Assembly (NCBI GenBank): GCA_024683935.1
Contig: JAIKXV010000123.1
Location: forward strand, 70,997 to 134,996
Length of the DNA stretch: 64,000 nucleotides
From: Lachnospiraceae bacterium
GTDB lineage: Bacteria; Bacillota_A; Clostridia; Lachnospirales; Lachnospiraceae
Reading direction: 5' to 3'
In this document: one piece after another, positions 44,020 through 52,503 of the stretch
Layout of the letters: each line of letters begins with the position of its first letter
Position numbering within the stretch: the first letter of the stretch is position 1
The notes under the pieces: model-generated
Seen by the model: the letters and a program-made list of their open reading frames with translations, nothing else
What the model was told of the DNA's origin: nothing
Databases searched by the model: none
Position numbers and translations under genes: made by a program

Positions 44020-44985
44020 TTATTTACTGAGAATGTCAGCCATAAGCGCTCTCCTGTTAGGAGGATAAATACTGGCAGACGCCTCCCTGTCAGCCTTTGA
44101 ATCATTCTTGGAACGGTTGTTCTCATGAGAAGTGCCGCCTCCGGTATAGGGTTCATCTGCTTTCGGGTATGTCCACTTGCTGGCCGAAATTTCCATATCA
44201 CCCTTGCCTTTATTCTTTGCGTTATTGCCTGCGTTATTCTTATTCTGATTTCTCTTATCACCGTTACCGGTGTATCCGTCAGACAGCTTGGGGTACTCCC
44301 ATTTTGATTTGTTGGGATTCTTCGCACCATTCTTATTCTGCATATCATCAGCAGAAAGATTGGTGGTTGTGGTAGTCTTTGCCCTGTTGTCCTCATGGGA
44401 CTCACCCTCGGGACCCCCGGTGTATGGCTCACCTTCCTTAGGGAATTGCCATACTTCACCTTTCTCCCAGGCGGGACTTATCTGATTTATCGTGAACAGC
44501 TCTTTGTATGCTATCGTTGTGGTCTCTGTAAGGAGCTTGCTCTGCTCCGCGTTAAGCTCCCCGAATTCCTTTGAAATAACAGTACATCCGGTAAAAATGT
44601 ATGCCCTTGCACAGTTGGTGAAGCTGATATTATTAGCCCAGCCGGGGGCAGGGCTTCGGTTTACATAAAGTATCAGGGGCAGGATCAGATCCGTACCCAG
44701 CGTCAGGGGATCCAGGAATCCCATATTGAAGTCCGCACTGGCAGAAACGCCCACATATCTCTCCACCTGGAAAGTGAAGGGCTTGGATATGGGCTTCCTC
44801 AGCATATGAATATAGTCGTTCAGTCCGCCTTCCTGATAGTAGTCGAATTCATTTTCCTTCGTGAAGACCCTGACCGAACGGCAGGGCAGCATAAAGGCAG
44901 CTTCCACCTGCAAAGCGAAGGCGTAGCTGACTGCCGGATTCAGTATGGAATTTTGCTTTGATCTGTCGTAATTTCCGCCTGCCAT
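44020..44985 (-). CDS. Second tube-type protein with C-terminal W-x-[FY]-P-K repeats
   Basis: 321 residues. The first 175 look like a gp19-type tube protein (FQVERYVGVSASADFNMGFL, CARAYIFTGCTVISKEFGEL). A low-complexity tail follows with three units built on W-x-F/Y-P-K-x4-YTG: VWQFPKEGEPYTGG, KWEYPKLSDGYTGN and KWTYPKADEPYTGG, with HEDNRAK or HENNRSK after the first and third. Linkers are Asn/Lys-rich. Afp-like systems carry specialised tube paralogues at the baseplate end; the repeat tail is unusual and could line the lumen or bind cargo or spike. Confidence 0.75.
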   Translation of the reverse strand: MAGGNYDRSKQNSILNPAVSYAFALQVEAAFMLPCRSVRVFTKENEFDYYQEGGLNDYIHMLRKPISKPFTFQVERYVGVSASADFNMGFLDPLTLGTDLILPLILYVNRSPAPGWANNISFTNCARAYIFTGCTVISKEFGELNAEQSKLLTETTTIAYKELFTINQISPAWEKGEVWQFPKEGEPYTGGPEGESHEDNRAKTTTTTNLSADDMQNKNGAKNPNKSKWEYPKLSDGYTGNGDKRNQNKNNAGNNAKNKGKGDMEISASKWTYPKADEPYTGGGTSHENNRSKNDSKADREASASIYPPNRRALMADILSK

Positions 44986-45017
44986 CTTTTACCGTACACT
45001 CCCACGCTCAAAAATCG

Positions 45018-45230
45018 TTACATATTAAAGCTCAACGGCTTCATGTCGAGAATACTCTTCTCTTTCTTCTCCTTCGAGGGATTGAGGTTTGCGTTTATTG
45101 TGGAGATCTCGCTGCACCACTTCCTTCTCTGTCTGTGCTCCAGCTTCAGTACGTCGTCCTCACTCCAGTGGAAATAGTAGGATATGAAGGACATCTCCTT
45201 ATAAAGGTCATCCTCGGGATAAAGCCTCAT
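45018..45230 (-). CDS. Small CIS protein (DUF6760-like)
   Basis: 70 residues, highly charged. The MRLYPEDDLYKEMSFISYYF opening followed by WSEDDVLKLEHRQRRKWCSE is a pattern I associate with the short protein found between tube and baseplate genes in CIS and phage-like clusters (DUF6760). It overlaps the preceding gene by four bases. Probably a tail-assembly factor, by analogy with gpE/gpE-prime pairs. Confidence 0.6.
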   Translation of the reverse strand: MRLYPEDDLYKEMSFISYYFHWSEDDVLKLEHRQRRKWCSEISTINANLNPSKEKKEKSILDMKPLSFNM

Positions 45231-45589
45231 CCCTCCCCGGTAAAATTTAGGGGCACCTCGAAGCTCTTCCCGCAGTCAGGGCATACCGCCGTGAGTGTCG
45301 GGGGCTCTATGTCATTTATCCTCTGGTACATATCCTGGAGGAAGGCCAGATCCGCCGTAAAGAGCTTCTCTATCATGGTTGCGGTTATGGAATCCACTCC
45401 CTCCAGCTCTGTTATCACGCGGCTCAGTATCACTATCGTGAGGTATGAGGGATTCTGCAGCACCCTGGGATCTCTTGTCGCGTAGATCTCGTCTCCTGCA
45501 GTGGCGAGCCGCATCTTTCCTCTCTTATGCAGTTCCCCCGCCGAATCCATATAACCCTTCGGTAAAGTAAAATCGTAAATCGTCTCCAT
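45227..45589 (-). CDS. Tail assembly-like protein with C-terminal CPxC
   Basis: 120 residues. ETIYDFTLPKGYMDSAGELH and ELEGVDSITATMIEKLFTAD resemble phage tail assembly chaperone-type proteins that follow tube genes. One CPDC pair near the C-terminus could be half of a zinc site in a dimer. It is coupled by a four-base overlap to the 70-residue gene, as in tail chaperone pairs. Confidence 0.6.
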   Translation of the reverse strand: METIYDFTLPKGYMDSAGELHKRGKMRLATAGDEIYATRDPRVLQNPSYLTIVILSRVITELEGVDSITATMIEKLFTADLAFLQDMYQRINDIEPPTLTAVCPDCGKSFEVPLNFTGEG

Positions 45590-45691
45590 AATAATCTCCT
45601 AAGTATTTACTGCCTTTAATTATCTGTATGTTACTGTTTCATATATCCGGCCGGCGAAGCGCGCCCGGTAACATGCCTTGTCGGTTTTAGA

Positions 45692-45719
45692 GGATGCACA
45701 AACAAGCGCTTGTGCATCC
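45692..45719 (-). terminator. 10-bp hairpin after the sheath-tube pair
   Basis: GGATGCACAA and TTGTGCATCC form a perfect 10-base stem with an 8-base loop, 23 bases past the tube stop, in the 152-base gap before the next gene. The following bases on the minus strand are TCTAAAACC, not a T-tract. A partial terminator or mRNA-stabilising hairpin that keeps sheath and tube levels above baseplate levels would fit; this is inferred. Confidence 0.45.
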
Positions 45720-45741
45720 GAAAAATTTACAAAGTATTAAA

Positions 45742-46242
45742 TTAGTTAGGAATTACCAGTTCCTCGTAAGCGAGCTCCACGCTCTCAATAGCGATATCGG
45801 AGTTCTTTGCATCGAGGTCGGGTGCATTGTACTTTGCAACCCAAGCGTTGGTAAGTGTCCATGTCCTGGTACCCGTAGGAGATGTTACTGTCTGTGTGGG
45901 AGCACCGGGATTGATGTCGATAAGCTCGATGGTAACATCGTATCTCGGCATCTGTCCTCTTGTCTCACTGACGCACTCCTGAATCCAGGTCTTGAAGGGG
46001 CTCTCAAGGATGTAGCCCATACGGAGGGTCACATTACCGTGCTTTACGAGTCCGGGGATCTTAACGGGAGCAAGTGATCCCGAATTACCCTGTCTGAACT
46101 CGATAACATCAACTGAGCTCTCCACACCTGTCACTTCACTAAAAGCGGCAGTCCCGGCGATCTGGGAAACAGTCACCAGGAAGTTCATCTTGGTTAACGG
46201 ATAAAATGATCCTTTACCGTTATCATAAGTATTAGCTGCCAT
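45742..46242 (-). CDS. CIS inner tube protein (gp19/Hcp-like)
   Basis: 166 residues. SFYPLTKMNFLVTVSQIAGT, FSEVTGVESSVDVIEFRQGN and TLTNAWVAKYNAPDLDAKNS are characteristic of T4-type tail tube / Afp1 proteins. Hexameric rings of it stack into the inner tube that is driven out on contraction. It follows the sheath by 36 bases with an AAAGGAAA site and should be among the most expressed genes. Confidence 0.92.
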   Translation of the reverse strand: MAANTYDNGKGSFYPLTKMNFLVTVSQIAGTAAFSEVTGVESSVDVIEFRQGNSGSLAPVKIPGLVKHGNVTLRMGYILESPFKTWIQECVSETRGQMPRYDVTIELIDINPGAPTQTVTSPTGTRTWTLTNAWVAKYNAPDLDAKNSDIAIESVELAYEELVIPN

Positions 46243-46277
46243 AATTCTCTATTTCCTTTCCTGAATGATATTGTTTA

Positions 46278-47975
46278 TCAACCTTCTCCGCCGCCTGCCT
46301 CAGCAGTAAACTGAGTGATGCGGAAGATCACGAATTCTGCAGGTCTGGAAGGAGCAATTCCTATGTTACAGATCAACCTGCCGTTCATGATGTCGTCCTT
46401 CGTCATTGTGGAAGGACCGATCTCAACGAAGTAGCTGGTAGCCGGTGAATCTCCGGCAAGCATTCCGTTTCTCCAAAGGCCGTCAAGGAAACTGGAAATG
46501 GACAGTTCCACTCTCTGCCACAGTGTCGTGTCATTGGGTTCGAATACAACCCAGTTGGTATTTGCCTTGATGCTCTCTTCAACATAGATGAAGAGCCTGC
46601 GCACGTTGACATACTTGAATGAGCTGTTGCTGGAGGCTGTACGTGCACCCCAGATCCTGATGCCCTGTCCCGGAAGAGCCCTGATAAGGTTAATTCCATC
46701 GGGATTCAGGATATCCTGCTCATCCTTGGTGTAATTGGTCTTTAAGCCGGTACAGAAAACAACTTCATTCGCAGGAGCCTTGTGCACGCCGCGGTTGATG
46801 TCGGTTCTGGAGTAAACGCCCATTACCGCACCTGAAGGAGGAATGTAATCGCTCTTATTGGAGGAGCGGTCAAATACCTGGATCCAGGGATGATACATAG
46901 CCGCATAGGTAGAATCTATCATATTGCGATAGCCGATAAGATCAGCTGTCTTGTACATATCTCCGGGCATGTCGATAACTGCGAAACGGCTGCGAAGGTT
47001 CTCACAGTGTCCTACGAGAGCCACGATAACCTCGGGCATTGTGATGCCGGGAACTGCAAGCATGCTTATCAGATTGTTCTCGATAAATGCCTGGATTCCG
47101 CTTCTCTTGCCGGGGCCGTTGTCCTCACCGATGAAGGTAGCTGCGGTGGTCTTTGCAACAGAACCGTCGCTTCCGCCGTCAAGGAAGAAAGCACCGCTCT
47201 CGATCTTGTCGCCGAGAATCGCCATAACGGGGTTCTGAGCCTTCTTTAAGGCGCCTACCTCAACATTGATGAGATCGCTGCCTGCAAGGCGTGTGCCTAT
47301 GTAACGGGGGCTGTTGATATTGAGACTCAGCTCTGAGTAATTCTCAGCATCATCGCCGAAACGAACGCTCATATCTATCGTTACGAGATAGAGTAAAGCC
47401 TTGGGGATGATCGCATTATCAACCACGTTCTTCGGAAGCTCGTCAGTGAAGGTAACCGTGTTATCAAAGATAGTCTTGATAGTGGTGAAGGTTCCCTCAA
47501 ATTCAACGATATCACCCTCCCTGAAGCCGTCGAGGCTCTTTGCCTTGTATCCTGTGTCTGTCTTGTCAATAAGCTGAAGCTTATGCTTTTTAACAGTATT
47601 CAGTGTAACCTGAACCTTGTTGCCCCATGTACCGGGGTTCTTTGCTTCAACCTTTAAGATTCCCTTTTCAGCCTTTGCGGGTGCTGCATCGCTGGGAGCC
47701 ACACGCATTACGAAACATCTGGTTCCGCCGTTTGCGAAGAACTGCTCTACGCTGTTGGCAAGGAATCTGTACTCGCCGTAGGCAAACTCGCTTAAGAATC
47801 CGCCGAACTGCTGAGTGAATGATTTAAAGCTTGTTACGAGGAGCGGTGCACCTTCTACGGGACCCTTTTCAGCGAAGCCCACGAATCCGGCTGTACTCGT
47901 TCCTACTCCCTCTATACTACGCGGGGAATTATCATATTCCTCCACATATACTCCGGGTGAAAAATATTCTGCCAT
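46278..47975 (-). CDS. CIS contractile sheath protein
   Basis: 565 residues. The N-terminal strand AEYFSPGVYVEEYDNSPRSI and the following GTSTAGFVGFAEKGP are near-universal in sheath proteins. The C-terminal RLICNIGIAPSRPAEFVIFR carries the strand exchanged between subunits. Only one sheath gene is present, whereas Afp and PVC have several, so the sheath is probably uniform. Its start has AAAGGAAAG upstream. Confidence 0.95.
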   Translation of the reverse strand: MAEYFSPGVYVEEYDNSPRSIEGVGTSTAGFVGFAEKGPVEGAPLLVTSFKSFTQQFGGFLSEFAYGEYRFLANSVEQFFANGGTRCFVMRVAPSDAAPAKAEKGILKVEAKNPGTWGNKVQVTLNTVKKHKLQLIDKTDTGYKAKSLDGFREGDIVEFEGTFTTIKTIFDNTVTFTDELPKNVVDNAIIPKALLYLVTIDMSVRFGDDAENYSELSLNINSPRYIGTRLAGSDLINVEVGALKKAQNPVMAILGDKIESGAFFLDGGSDGSVAKTTAATFIGEDNGPGKRSGIQAFIENNLISMLAVPGITMPEVIVALVGHCENLRSRFAVIDMPGDMYKTADLIGYRNMIDSTYAAMYHPWIQVFDRSSNKSDYIPPSGAVMGVYSRTDINRGVHKAPANEVVFCTGLKTNYTKDEQDILNPDGINLIRALPGQGIRIWGARTASSNSSFKYVNVRRLFIYVEESIKANTNWVVFEPNDTTLWQRVELSISSFLDGLWRNGMLAGDSPATSYFVEIGPSTMTKDDIMNGRLICNIGIAPSRPAEFVIFRITQFTAEAGGGEG

Positions 47976-48029
47976 CTTAATATCTTTCCTTTCTTTCTGA
48001 TTCTTTCTGACTCTTTGTCAGTGCCGGTT

Positions 48030-48419
48030 TTATCCGGCTGTGATCTTTGTCTGTCCTGGAAATGTGATGCTTATCTGTCCGGCATAGGCACACATCATCT
48101 TGCAGTCCTGTGTGAGACAGGGTTTTCCGTTTACCAGCACTGCGGGCTGGGTCGGGATCCATGTTCCGGCCGGAGCCGGCATGCATGGCTGGGGTGTAAG
48201 TACCCCGAGAGCTGCTGCCGTAGCTGCCGCCACCTGGGGATTCGCCATCGAAATACACATTCCGAAGGGTCCCACATTGCTCATGGGAGCGGCGTCCTGT
48301 ATGGTTGCAACCGGCTTCCCTTCACCGATGACCACGGTTTGTGACGTGACCTTTATCGGTGCGGGGGCTGTCCCCTGGGTGCACATGAGATTTGCGCTCA
48401 TTACCGTTAACTGACTCAA
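48030..48419 (-). CDS. PAAR-like tip protein (DUF4280)
   Basis: 129 residues. The opening LTVMSANLMCTQGTAPAPIK, with later CMPAPAGTWIPTQPAV and LVNGKPCLTQDCKMMCAYAG, matches DUF4280, a PAAR-related family with cysteines in place of histidines for metal binding. It should cap the spike. It overlaps the upstream gene by four bases and lies before the sheath rather than beside the spike. Confidence 0.82.
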   Translation of the reverse strand: MSQLTVMSANLMCTQGTAPAPIKVTSQTVVIGEGKPVATIQDAAPMSNVGPFGMCISMANPQVAAATAAALGVLTPQPCMPAPAGTWIPTQPAVLVNGKPCLTQDCKMMCAYAGQISITFPGQTKITAG

Positions 48420-49156
48420 AGCAAAGCCTCCATGTTTCTGAAATCAACTGTCTGAAATCTCACCTCATCCCCCACTGTGTAACGTACCAGATATTTCAGC
48501 TCTTCCGCATCATCCCGTATACGAAGGAGATACTCTCCCTCCGGCGTGACACTTCCGAACACGACACGGTGCAGTGGTGAATTCGGCGTAAACTCTTCCT
48601 GAAGCGTCTCTTTCAGCTGAACAGACTGAGGTGCCGTATTGCCTGTCACCTCTGTTTTTTCATAGCTTGATTTGTCTGCATGCAGCAAACCGTAGTAAAT
48701 ATCGAAAAGCTCCGTCTTTGCGGCACCTGTCCTGAAGACCTTCATAACATTGTTCTTCTGGTCATACTCATTGCAGATGCAGGCGGGCCTGTTCAGGTTC
48801 ACTGCTTCGACTGTCTTAAGAAAAGGAAGAGTGCCTGAGAAACTTAATACTGCTTCACCTGTGAATACATTCTCAGATGGCATCAGGAATATATTCTCCA
48901 CCGGAAGTCTCTCATCCAGTTCTCCGTAAGAGATCTGGATATCCTTGTCCTCGTATCCGTATACCGATATGTGCATAAGAAAATCTTCCCTGCCGGTATT
49001 GATGAATACATAGGTACCCGGACTTCTCATTTCCGCTTTTACAGGTTCTCCGTTTCTCATAAAACCTAAATTTCTCTCTTCTACAAGCGCTCCCGTTGTT
49101 GTGTCGATAAGCCTCACTAACAGATCAAGTCTTGCACGAATAACAGAAGCATTCAA
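48416..49156 (-). CDS. Beta-rich hypothetical CIS protein
   Basis: 246 residues. The N-terminal 95 residues (LLVRLIDTTTGALVEERNLG to SPGTYVFINTGREDF) look like a carboxypeptidase-regulatory or Ig-like beta sandwich. The C-terminal half ends in a second strand-rich domain (YLLRIRDDAEELKYLVRYTV). No enzyme motif or signal peptide. It is coupled to the PAAR-like gene by a four-base overlap and follows the terminator gene, so it is likely a structural accessory of the particle. Confidence 0.55.
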   Translation of the reverse strand: MNASVIRARLDLLVRLIDTTTGALVEERNLGFMRNGEPVKAEMRSPGTYVFINTGREDFLMHISVYGYEDKDIQISYGELDERLPVENIFLMPSENVFTGEAVLSFSGTLPFLKTVEAVNLNRPACICNEYDQKNNVMKVFRTGAAKTELFDIYYGLLHADKSSYEKTEVTGNTAPQSVQLKETLQEEFTPNSPLHRVVFGSVTPEGEYLLRIRDDAEELKYLVRYTVGDEVRFQTVDFRNMEALL

Positions 49157-49221
49157 TTGTCTCCTCCTTTCTCCAATAATGCATGATTAATGCATTATCT
49201 GCGTAAATAGTCTGACGGGAT

Positions 49222-49809
49222 CTACTGATCCTCGCCGGGGATATGCAGTCCGAAAGATGCATCCACAACTCTGGGCGTATCGATGATATCGCCGCTTGAC
49301 AGGTAAACGGGCGCCGCCTTGTAAAACAGGCTTATCTGATAAGGCTTGTTGATAGCCTGCCACACCCTTACCTTCTCCTCCAGACTTATCTTCGCCTGAG
49401 ACAGTGTGATCGGAGGTTCCTGGGTTGTGAGCCATGACTGCAGTTCATCGGGACGGACGGAATTGTTGTCGTTTACAACCTGTGCCACACGTCCGATGAT
49501 CTTTTGTATATCCGGTGCCTTGAGTCCCATCTGGGAGGAACCGTTTATAAAGACCATATAATAGAGCGCATATGGTCTGGGCGGCTTCTGAAGTTCCGCT
49601 CTTCCCCGCTCCACGAGCCGCGGGGTGCTGACCTGTATATCCTCCACTATGTCGTAGAGGTAAAGGCCTACAATGTAGTCCACGTCCTGTGAAAGGGGTG
49701 AACTGATCTCTATATTATTGGGTGAGGGAATGGGCTCCGGGCACATCTTCTGCCTGAGCGTCCTCACGATATATGCACTTACATCAGCTATAATGGGATA
49801 ATCAGCCAT
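49222..49809 (-). CDS. CIS tube/sheath terminator (DUF4255, Pvc16-like)
   Basis: 195 residues. IADVSAYIVRTLRQKMCPEP, VGLYLYDIVEDIQ, RPYALYYMVF and the later YQISLFYKAAPVYLSSG fit DUF4255, the N-terminal family of Afp16/Pvc16, which caps the distal end of the tube and sheath. Present in almost every extracellular-type CIS, it argues against this being a simple prophage tail. Confidence 0.85.
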   Translation of the reverse strand: MADYPIIADVSAYIVRTLRQKMCPEPIPSPNNIEISSPLSQDVDYIVGLYLYDIVEDIQVSTPRLVERGRAELQKPPRPYALYYMVFINGSSQMGLKAPDIQKIIGRVAQVVNDNNSVRPDELQSWLTTQEPPITLSQAKISLEEKVRVWQAINKPYQISLFYKAAPVYLSSGDIIDTPRVVDASFGLHIPGEDQ

Positions 49810-49821
49810 TATTCATTCACC

Positions 49822-52503
49822 TCATCCGTCGCCCTGAAGCGCCGAGAGCACCTCGTCTGCCCTGGAATCCATCTGTCCGGTAAGACATACCGCGTAGTTC
49901 GTACCGGTGAGATACTCTGCAACACAGTTGAAGAGATTATCACCATCCTCTTCTGATATATACGGATATTTTTGTATTTCGGCAGAGTAATTTAATTCCT
50001 CGTCATTATTTGCCCTGTTGACGGTATCACGTCCCACCTGGAATATGAAGGCCTTTGCCCCCTGGGTCATCGTGGCTGTGCGCTTCGTATCGTCATAGAA
50101 ATATCTGTAGGGCGTCACGTCTCCGATGGTCTTTAAGCTGATATATTCCGGCGTGCGTACTGAATACTGGTTGTAGAGGTATTTGGTATTCCTGGACCTC
50201 ATCTTGTCCGCAAAGGTGCTTGTAAGCTTCACAGCTGCGGAATTACCGGATCTGCCGAAACGGGATACCGCTGCCGCTATTATAACGAGCTCAGCGTCCG
50301 TCATGCTGTCTATGCTCTTTCCAAAGTAATCCTCAAGGAGACTTAAGATATCATCCTCATCGAGGCTTCCCGACTTATCCTTGTCTGCGCCGTCGTCTCC
50401 TCCGAGACCTCCGTCGCTGTCACTGCCGTCTCCGCCTGAACCGTCGTCGCCCGATCCGTCACCTCCGGATCCGTCGTCACCTGCTCCTGCTCCATCACCG
50501 GCTCCTGCTCCACCGGCACCTGCGCCTCCTCCGGCACCGCCGCCGGCCCCGTCTCCGCTGCCTGCAGCCTTGTCGCTGCTCTTTTTACCGGTCTTCGCTT
50601 CCTCAGCCGCTATGTCGTTGTCCACTGCGGCGATCTGCGCATCCAGGTCGGCAGCTCCTGCCAGGTCGTTATTGTCAAGGGCCGCATCACGCTTGCCCTG
50701 CAGTTCTTCCTTCTTGTCATTAAGCTCGTCCAGCTTCGAACGGAGCGAAGCATCGGAGTCTATTATTTCCTGCCTCAATTTCTGCAGCCAGTCGAGATGG
50801 GCTTTTATGGAGGTCTTCGCCTTATCCTCGAATTCATCACCGGGAACGGAACCGTTCAGCCCGTCTGTCCAGGATATGCAGCCGTCCACGTAGTTCAGGG
50901 CTCTCTCTGCGGTTTCCCTCTGCTTAAAGGAATCTATCAGATACTCCAGCTCTGTCCGCTTGGCCTCAGCGTCGCCCTCCTGTTCATTCAGGATGTTGTC
51001 GGCCGCAGTTACTCCGGTTCCCGTTGACAGGGTGGAGGTGTACTCCTCGGAAACTCCGCCGGTCACCGCGCCCTCGTACTTATCTTCACCGAGACTGAGG
51101 AGTGCGCTCTCCAGGAGATCCTTTTCACTGTCCTGGTGCTTTACAACATTGTTTTCGATATTAACGACGTCACGGAGGTAATTGATGGGTCCGCCTGCGC
51201 CGTCAGCGCTCGCTTCATCTATAACCTGCTTGGAATACTCGTAGTCCGCATGTCCCAAAATGGTATCCGAATCGGCAAGAGCCTTTGAAAGATAGGTATT
51301 GTAGCTCTGCTGGCAGCTGTCGGTACTGTCTCCTATGGCTGAAAGCACGGCGTCATCGGTGGCAAATGCTTCCCTCGGCACCTTGTAGCTCTCGTCATCA
51401 TCCTCTTCATCATCATCGTCGCTGTCTTCGTCTTCTTCATCATCCGGATTCGCGTACTCATTGTAATTATCGTAATTACTCTGAAGAGGGCTCCACCAGT
51501 CATCGCTGTCGTCATCTTCCATGAACTCATGGCTCACCGCATCACGAAGATCCCTGATATAATCGGGTTCTTCCGAAATATCGTCCTCCTCGCTGTCGGA
51601 ATCCTTGAAATCACCGAAGGTGGTGTAGTATTTGCCGGACGCCAGCTCATAGAGCACATCCAAAAGATTCGTATCCGCGGTTGAGAGCTTTTCCATAACC
51701 CTCTGGCGTCTCGCCGCATCCACCTTGGCCATCAGGCCGTAGATCAGCTCCGCTTCCTCATCCTGGCCGGAATTCTTTAAGGAATTGTAGCAGGCAAAAA
51801 GCCTGGCGAGATCCGCATCATATCCGTCGGTAATGTCGTCCCGGAGATCCGTTCCGAAGAAGGTGGTCAGCAGCCTGTAATCATAGATATCTCGTCTGGT
51901 GGTGCCGGAATCCGAAGAATTCTTGTTCTTAAGGAAGTCCTCCTCGGATATCTCGTCCGCCTCATTGGAATTCGTGTACTGCATCCAGAGGGGATTCAGT
52001 TCGGGAAGCTTTGACAGGTTGTAGGGATCCGGGATATCGAAGGGATTAATGCTGTCTCCAGTCATTACGTCAGTCACAACACCGTCAGCGCCGACCACAT
52101 ACTGTACATAGAGGTCTGCCAGCTCCTCCTCGGGCACGATCTCACCAGTCTCCATGATATCGGAAAGACCCTCGGCATCAGACACATTGAACCAGGAACC
52201 TCCCGCAAGCTCTGACTTGTAGTACATCTCCTGCTGGCCCGAATCACTGGCACTGGTCTGAGCCTTCTCATAGAGCTCGTCCGTCATGGCGTAGAGGTTA
52301 ATGAGATAGGTTCCGACGAAAAGCGTGGAATCGTCAATCTTGTGGTTTGCCGCATAGGCAGAATACTTCATGGCTTCGTTTTCATTAAAGGAGGCCATCG
52401 TATTCTTCTTAATCAGGATAAATCCCGCTATTACCGCTGACAGTACCAGCAGTACCTGTACTATCCTCTTTATGAAGTTTCCGTTAACTGCTGTCTTATT
52501 CAT
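49822..52503 (-). CDS. Membrane-anchored 893-residue acidic protein with EF-hand and Gly/Asp-rich linker
   Basis: Start chosen at 52503 (AGGAAA six bases upstream; overlaps the TolC-like stop by eight bases). One membrane helix at about 10-30, the rest outside. Residues about 350-372 are almost all Asp and Glu. Residues about 560-640 are coiled coil (LDELNDKKEELQGKRDAALD). Residues about 644-703 are a Gly/Ala/Asp/Ser linker. An EF-hand loop DKDKSGSLDEDD sits at about 707-718. The C-terminal domain (about 150 residues) is compact and not recognised. Calcium binding outside the cell is likely. With the TolC-like and MORN proteins it may form the membrane or wall anchor of the CIS. Confidence 0.7.
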   Translation of the reverse strand: MNKTAVNGNFIKRIVQVLLVLSAVIAGFILIKKNTMASFNENEAMKYSAYAANHKIDDSTLFVGTYLINLYAMTDELYEKAQTSASDSGQQEMYYKSELAGGSWFNVSDAEGLSDIMETGEIVPEEELADLYVQYVVGADGVVTDVMTGDSINPFDIPDPYNLSKLPELNPLWMQYTNSNEADEISEEDFLKNKNSSDSGTTRRDIYDYRLLTTFFGTDLRDDITDGYDADLARLFACYNSLKNSGQDEEAELIYGLMAKVDAARRQRVMEKLSTADTNLLDVLYELASGKYYTTFGDFKDSDSEEDDISEEPDYIRDLRDAVSHEFMEDDDSDDWWSPLQSNYDNYNEYANPDDEEDEDSDDDDEEDDDESYKVPREAFATDDAVLSAIGDSTDSCQQSYNTYLSKALADSDTILGHADYEYSKQVIDEASADGAGGPINYLRDVVNIENNVVKHQDSEKDLLESALLSLGEDKYEGAVTGGVSEEYTSTLSTGTGVTAADNILNEQEGDAEAKRTELEYLIDSFKQRETAERALNYVDGCISWTDGLNGSVPGDEFEDKAKTSIKAHLDWLQKLRQEIIDSDASLRSKLDELNDKKEELQGKRDAALDNNDLAGAADLDAQIAAVDNDIAAEEAKTGKKSSDKAAGSGDGAGGGAGGGAGAGGAGAGDGAGAGDDGSGGDGSGDDGSGGDGSDSDGGLGGDDGADKDKSGSLDEDDILSLLEDYFGKSIDSMTDAELVIIAAAVSRFGRSGNSAAVKLTSTFADKMRSRNTKYLYNQYSVRTPEYISLKTIGDVTPYRYFYDDTKRTATMTQGAKAFIFQVGRDTVNRANNDEELNYSAEIQKYPYISEEDGDNLFNCVAEYLTGTNYAVCLTGQMDSRADEVLSALQGDG

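Noticed and set aside
44010..44459. 149-residue Arg/Pro/Thr-rich frame overlapping the second tube gene
   Set aside because: It lies out of frame inside the low-complexity tail of that gene and has no ribosome site; it is a shadow of the repeats.
47977..48258. 93-residue frame between the sheath and PAAR-like genes
   Set aside because: It overlaps the DUF4280 gene in another frame, and its sequence is low-complexity with no recognisable pattern.
50389..50570. Collagen-like or CRISPR-like repeat in the Gly-rich stretch
   Set aside because: The segment encodes an irregular Gly/Ala/Asp/Ser linker without a Gly-x-y period, and DNA repeats are not regularly spaced with unique spacers.
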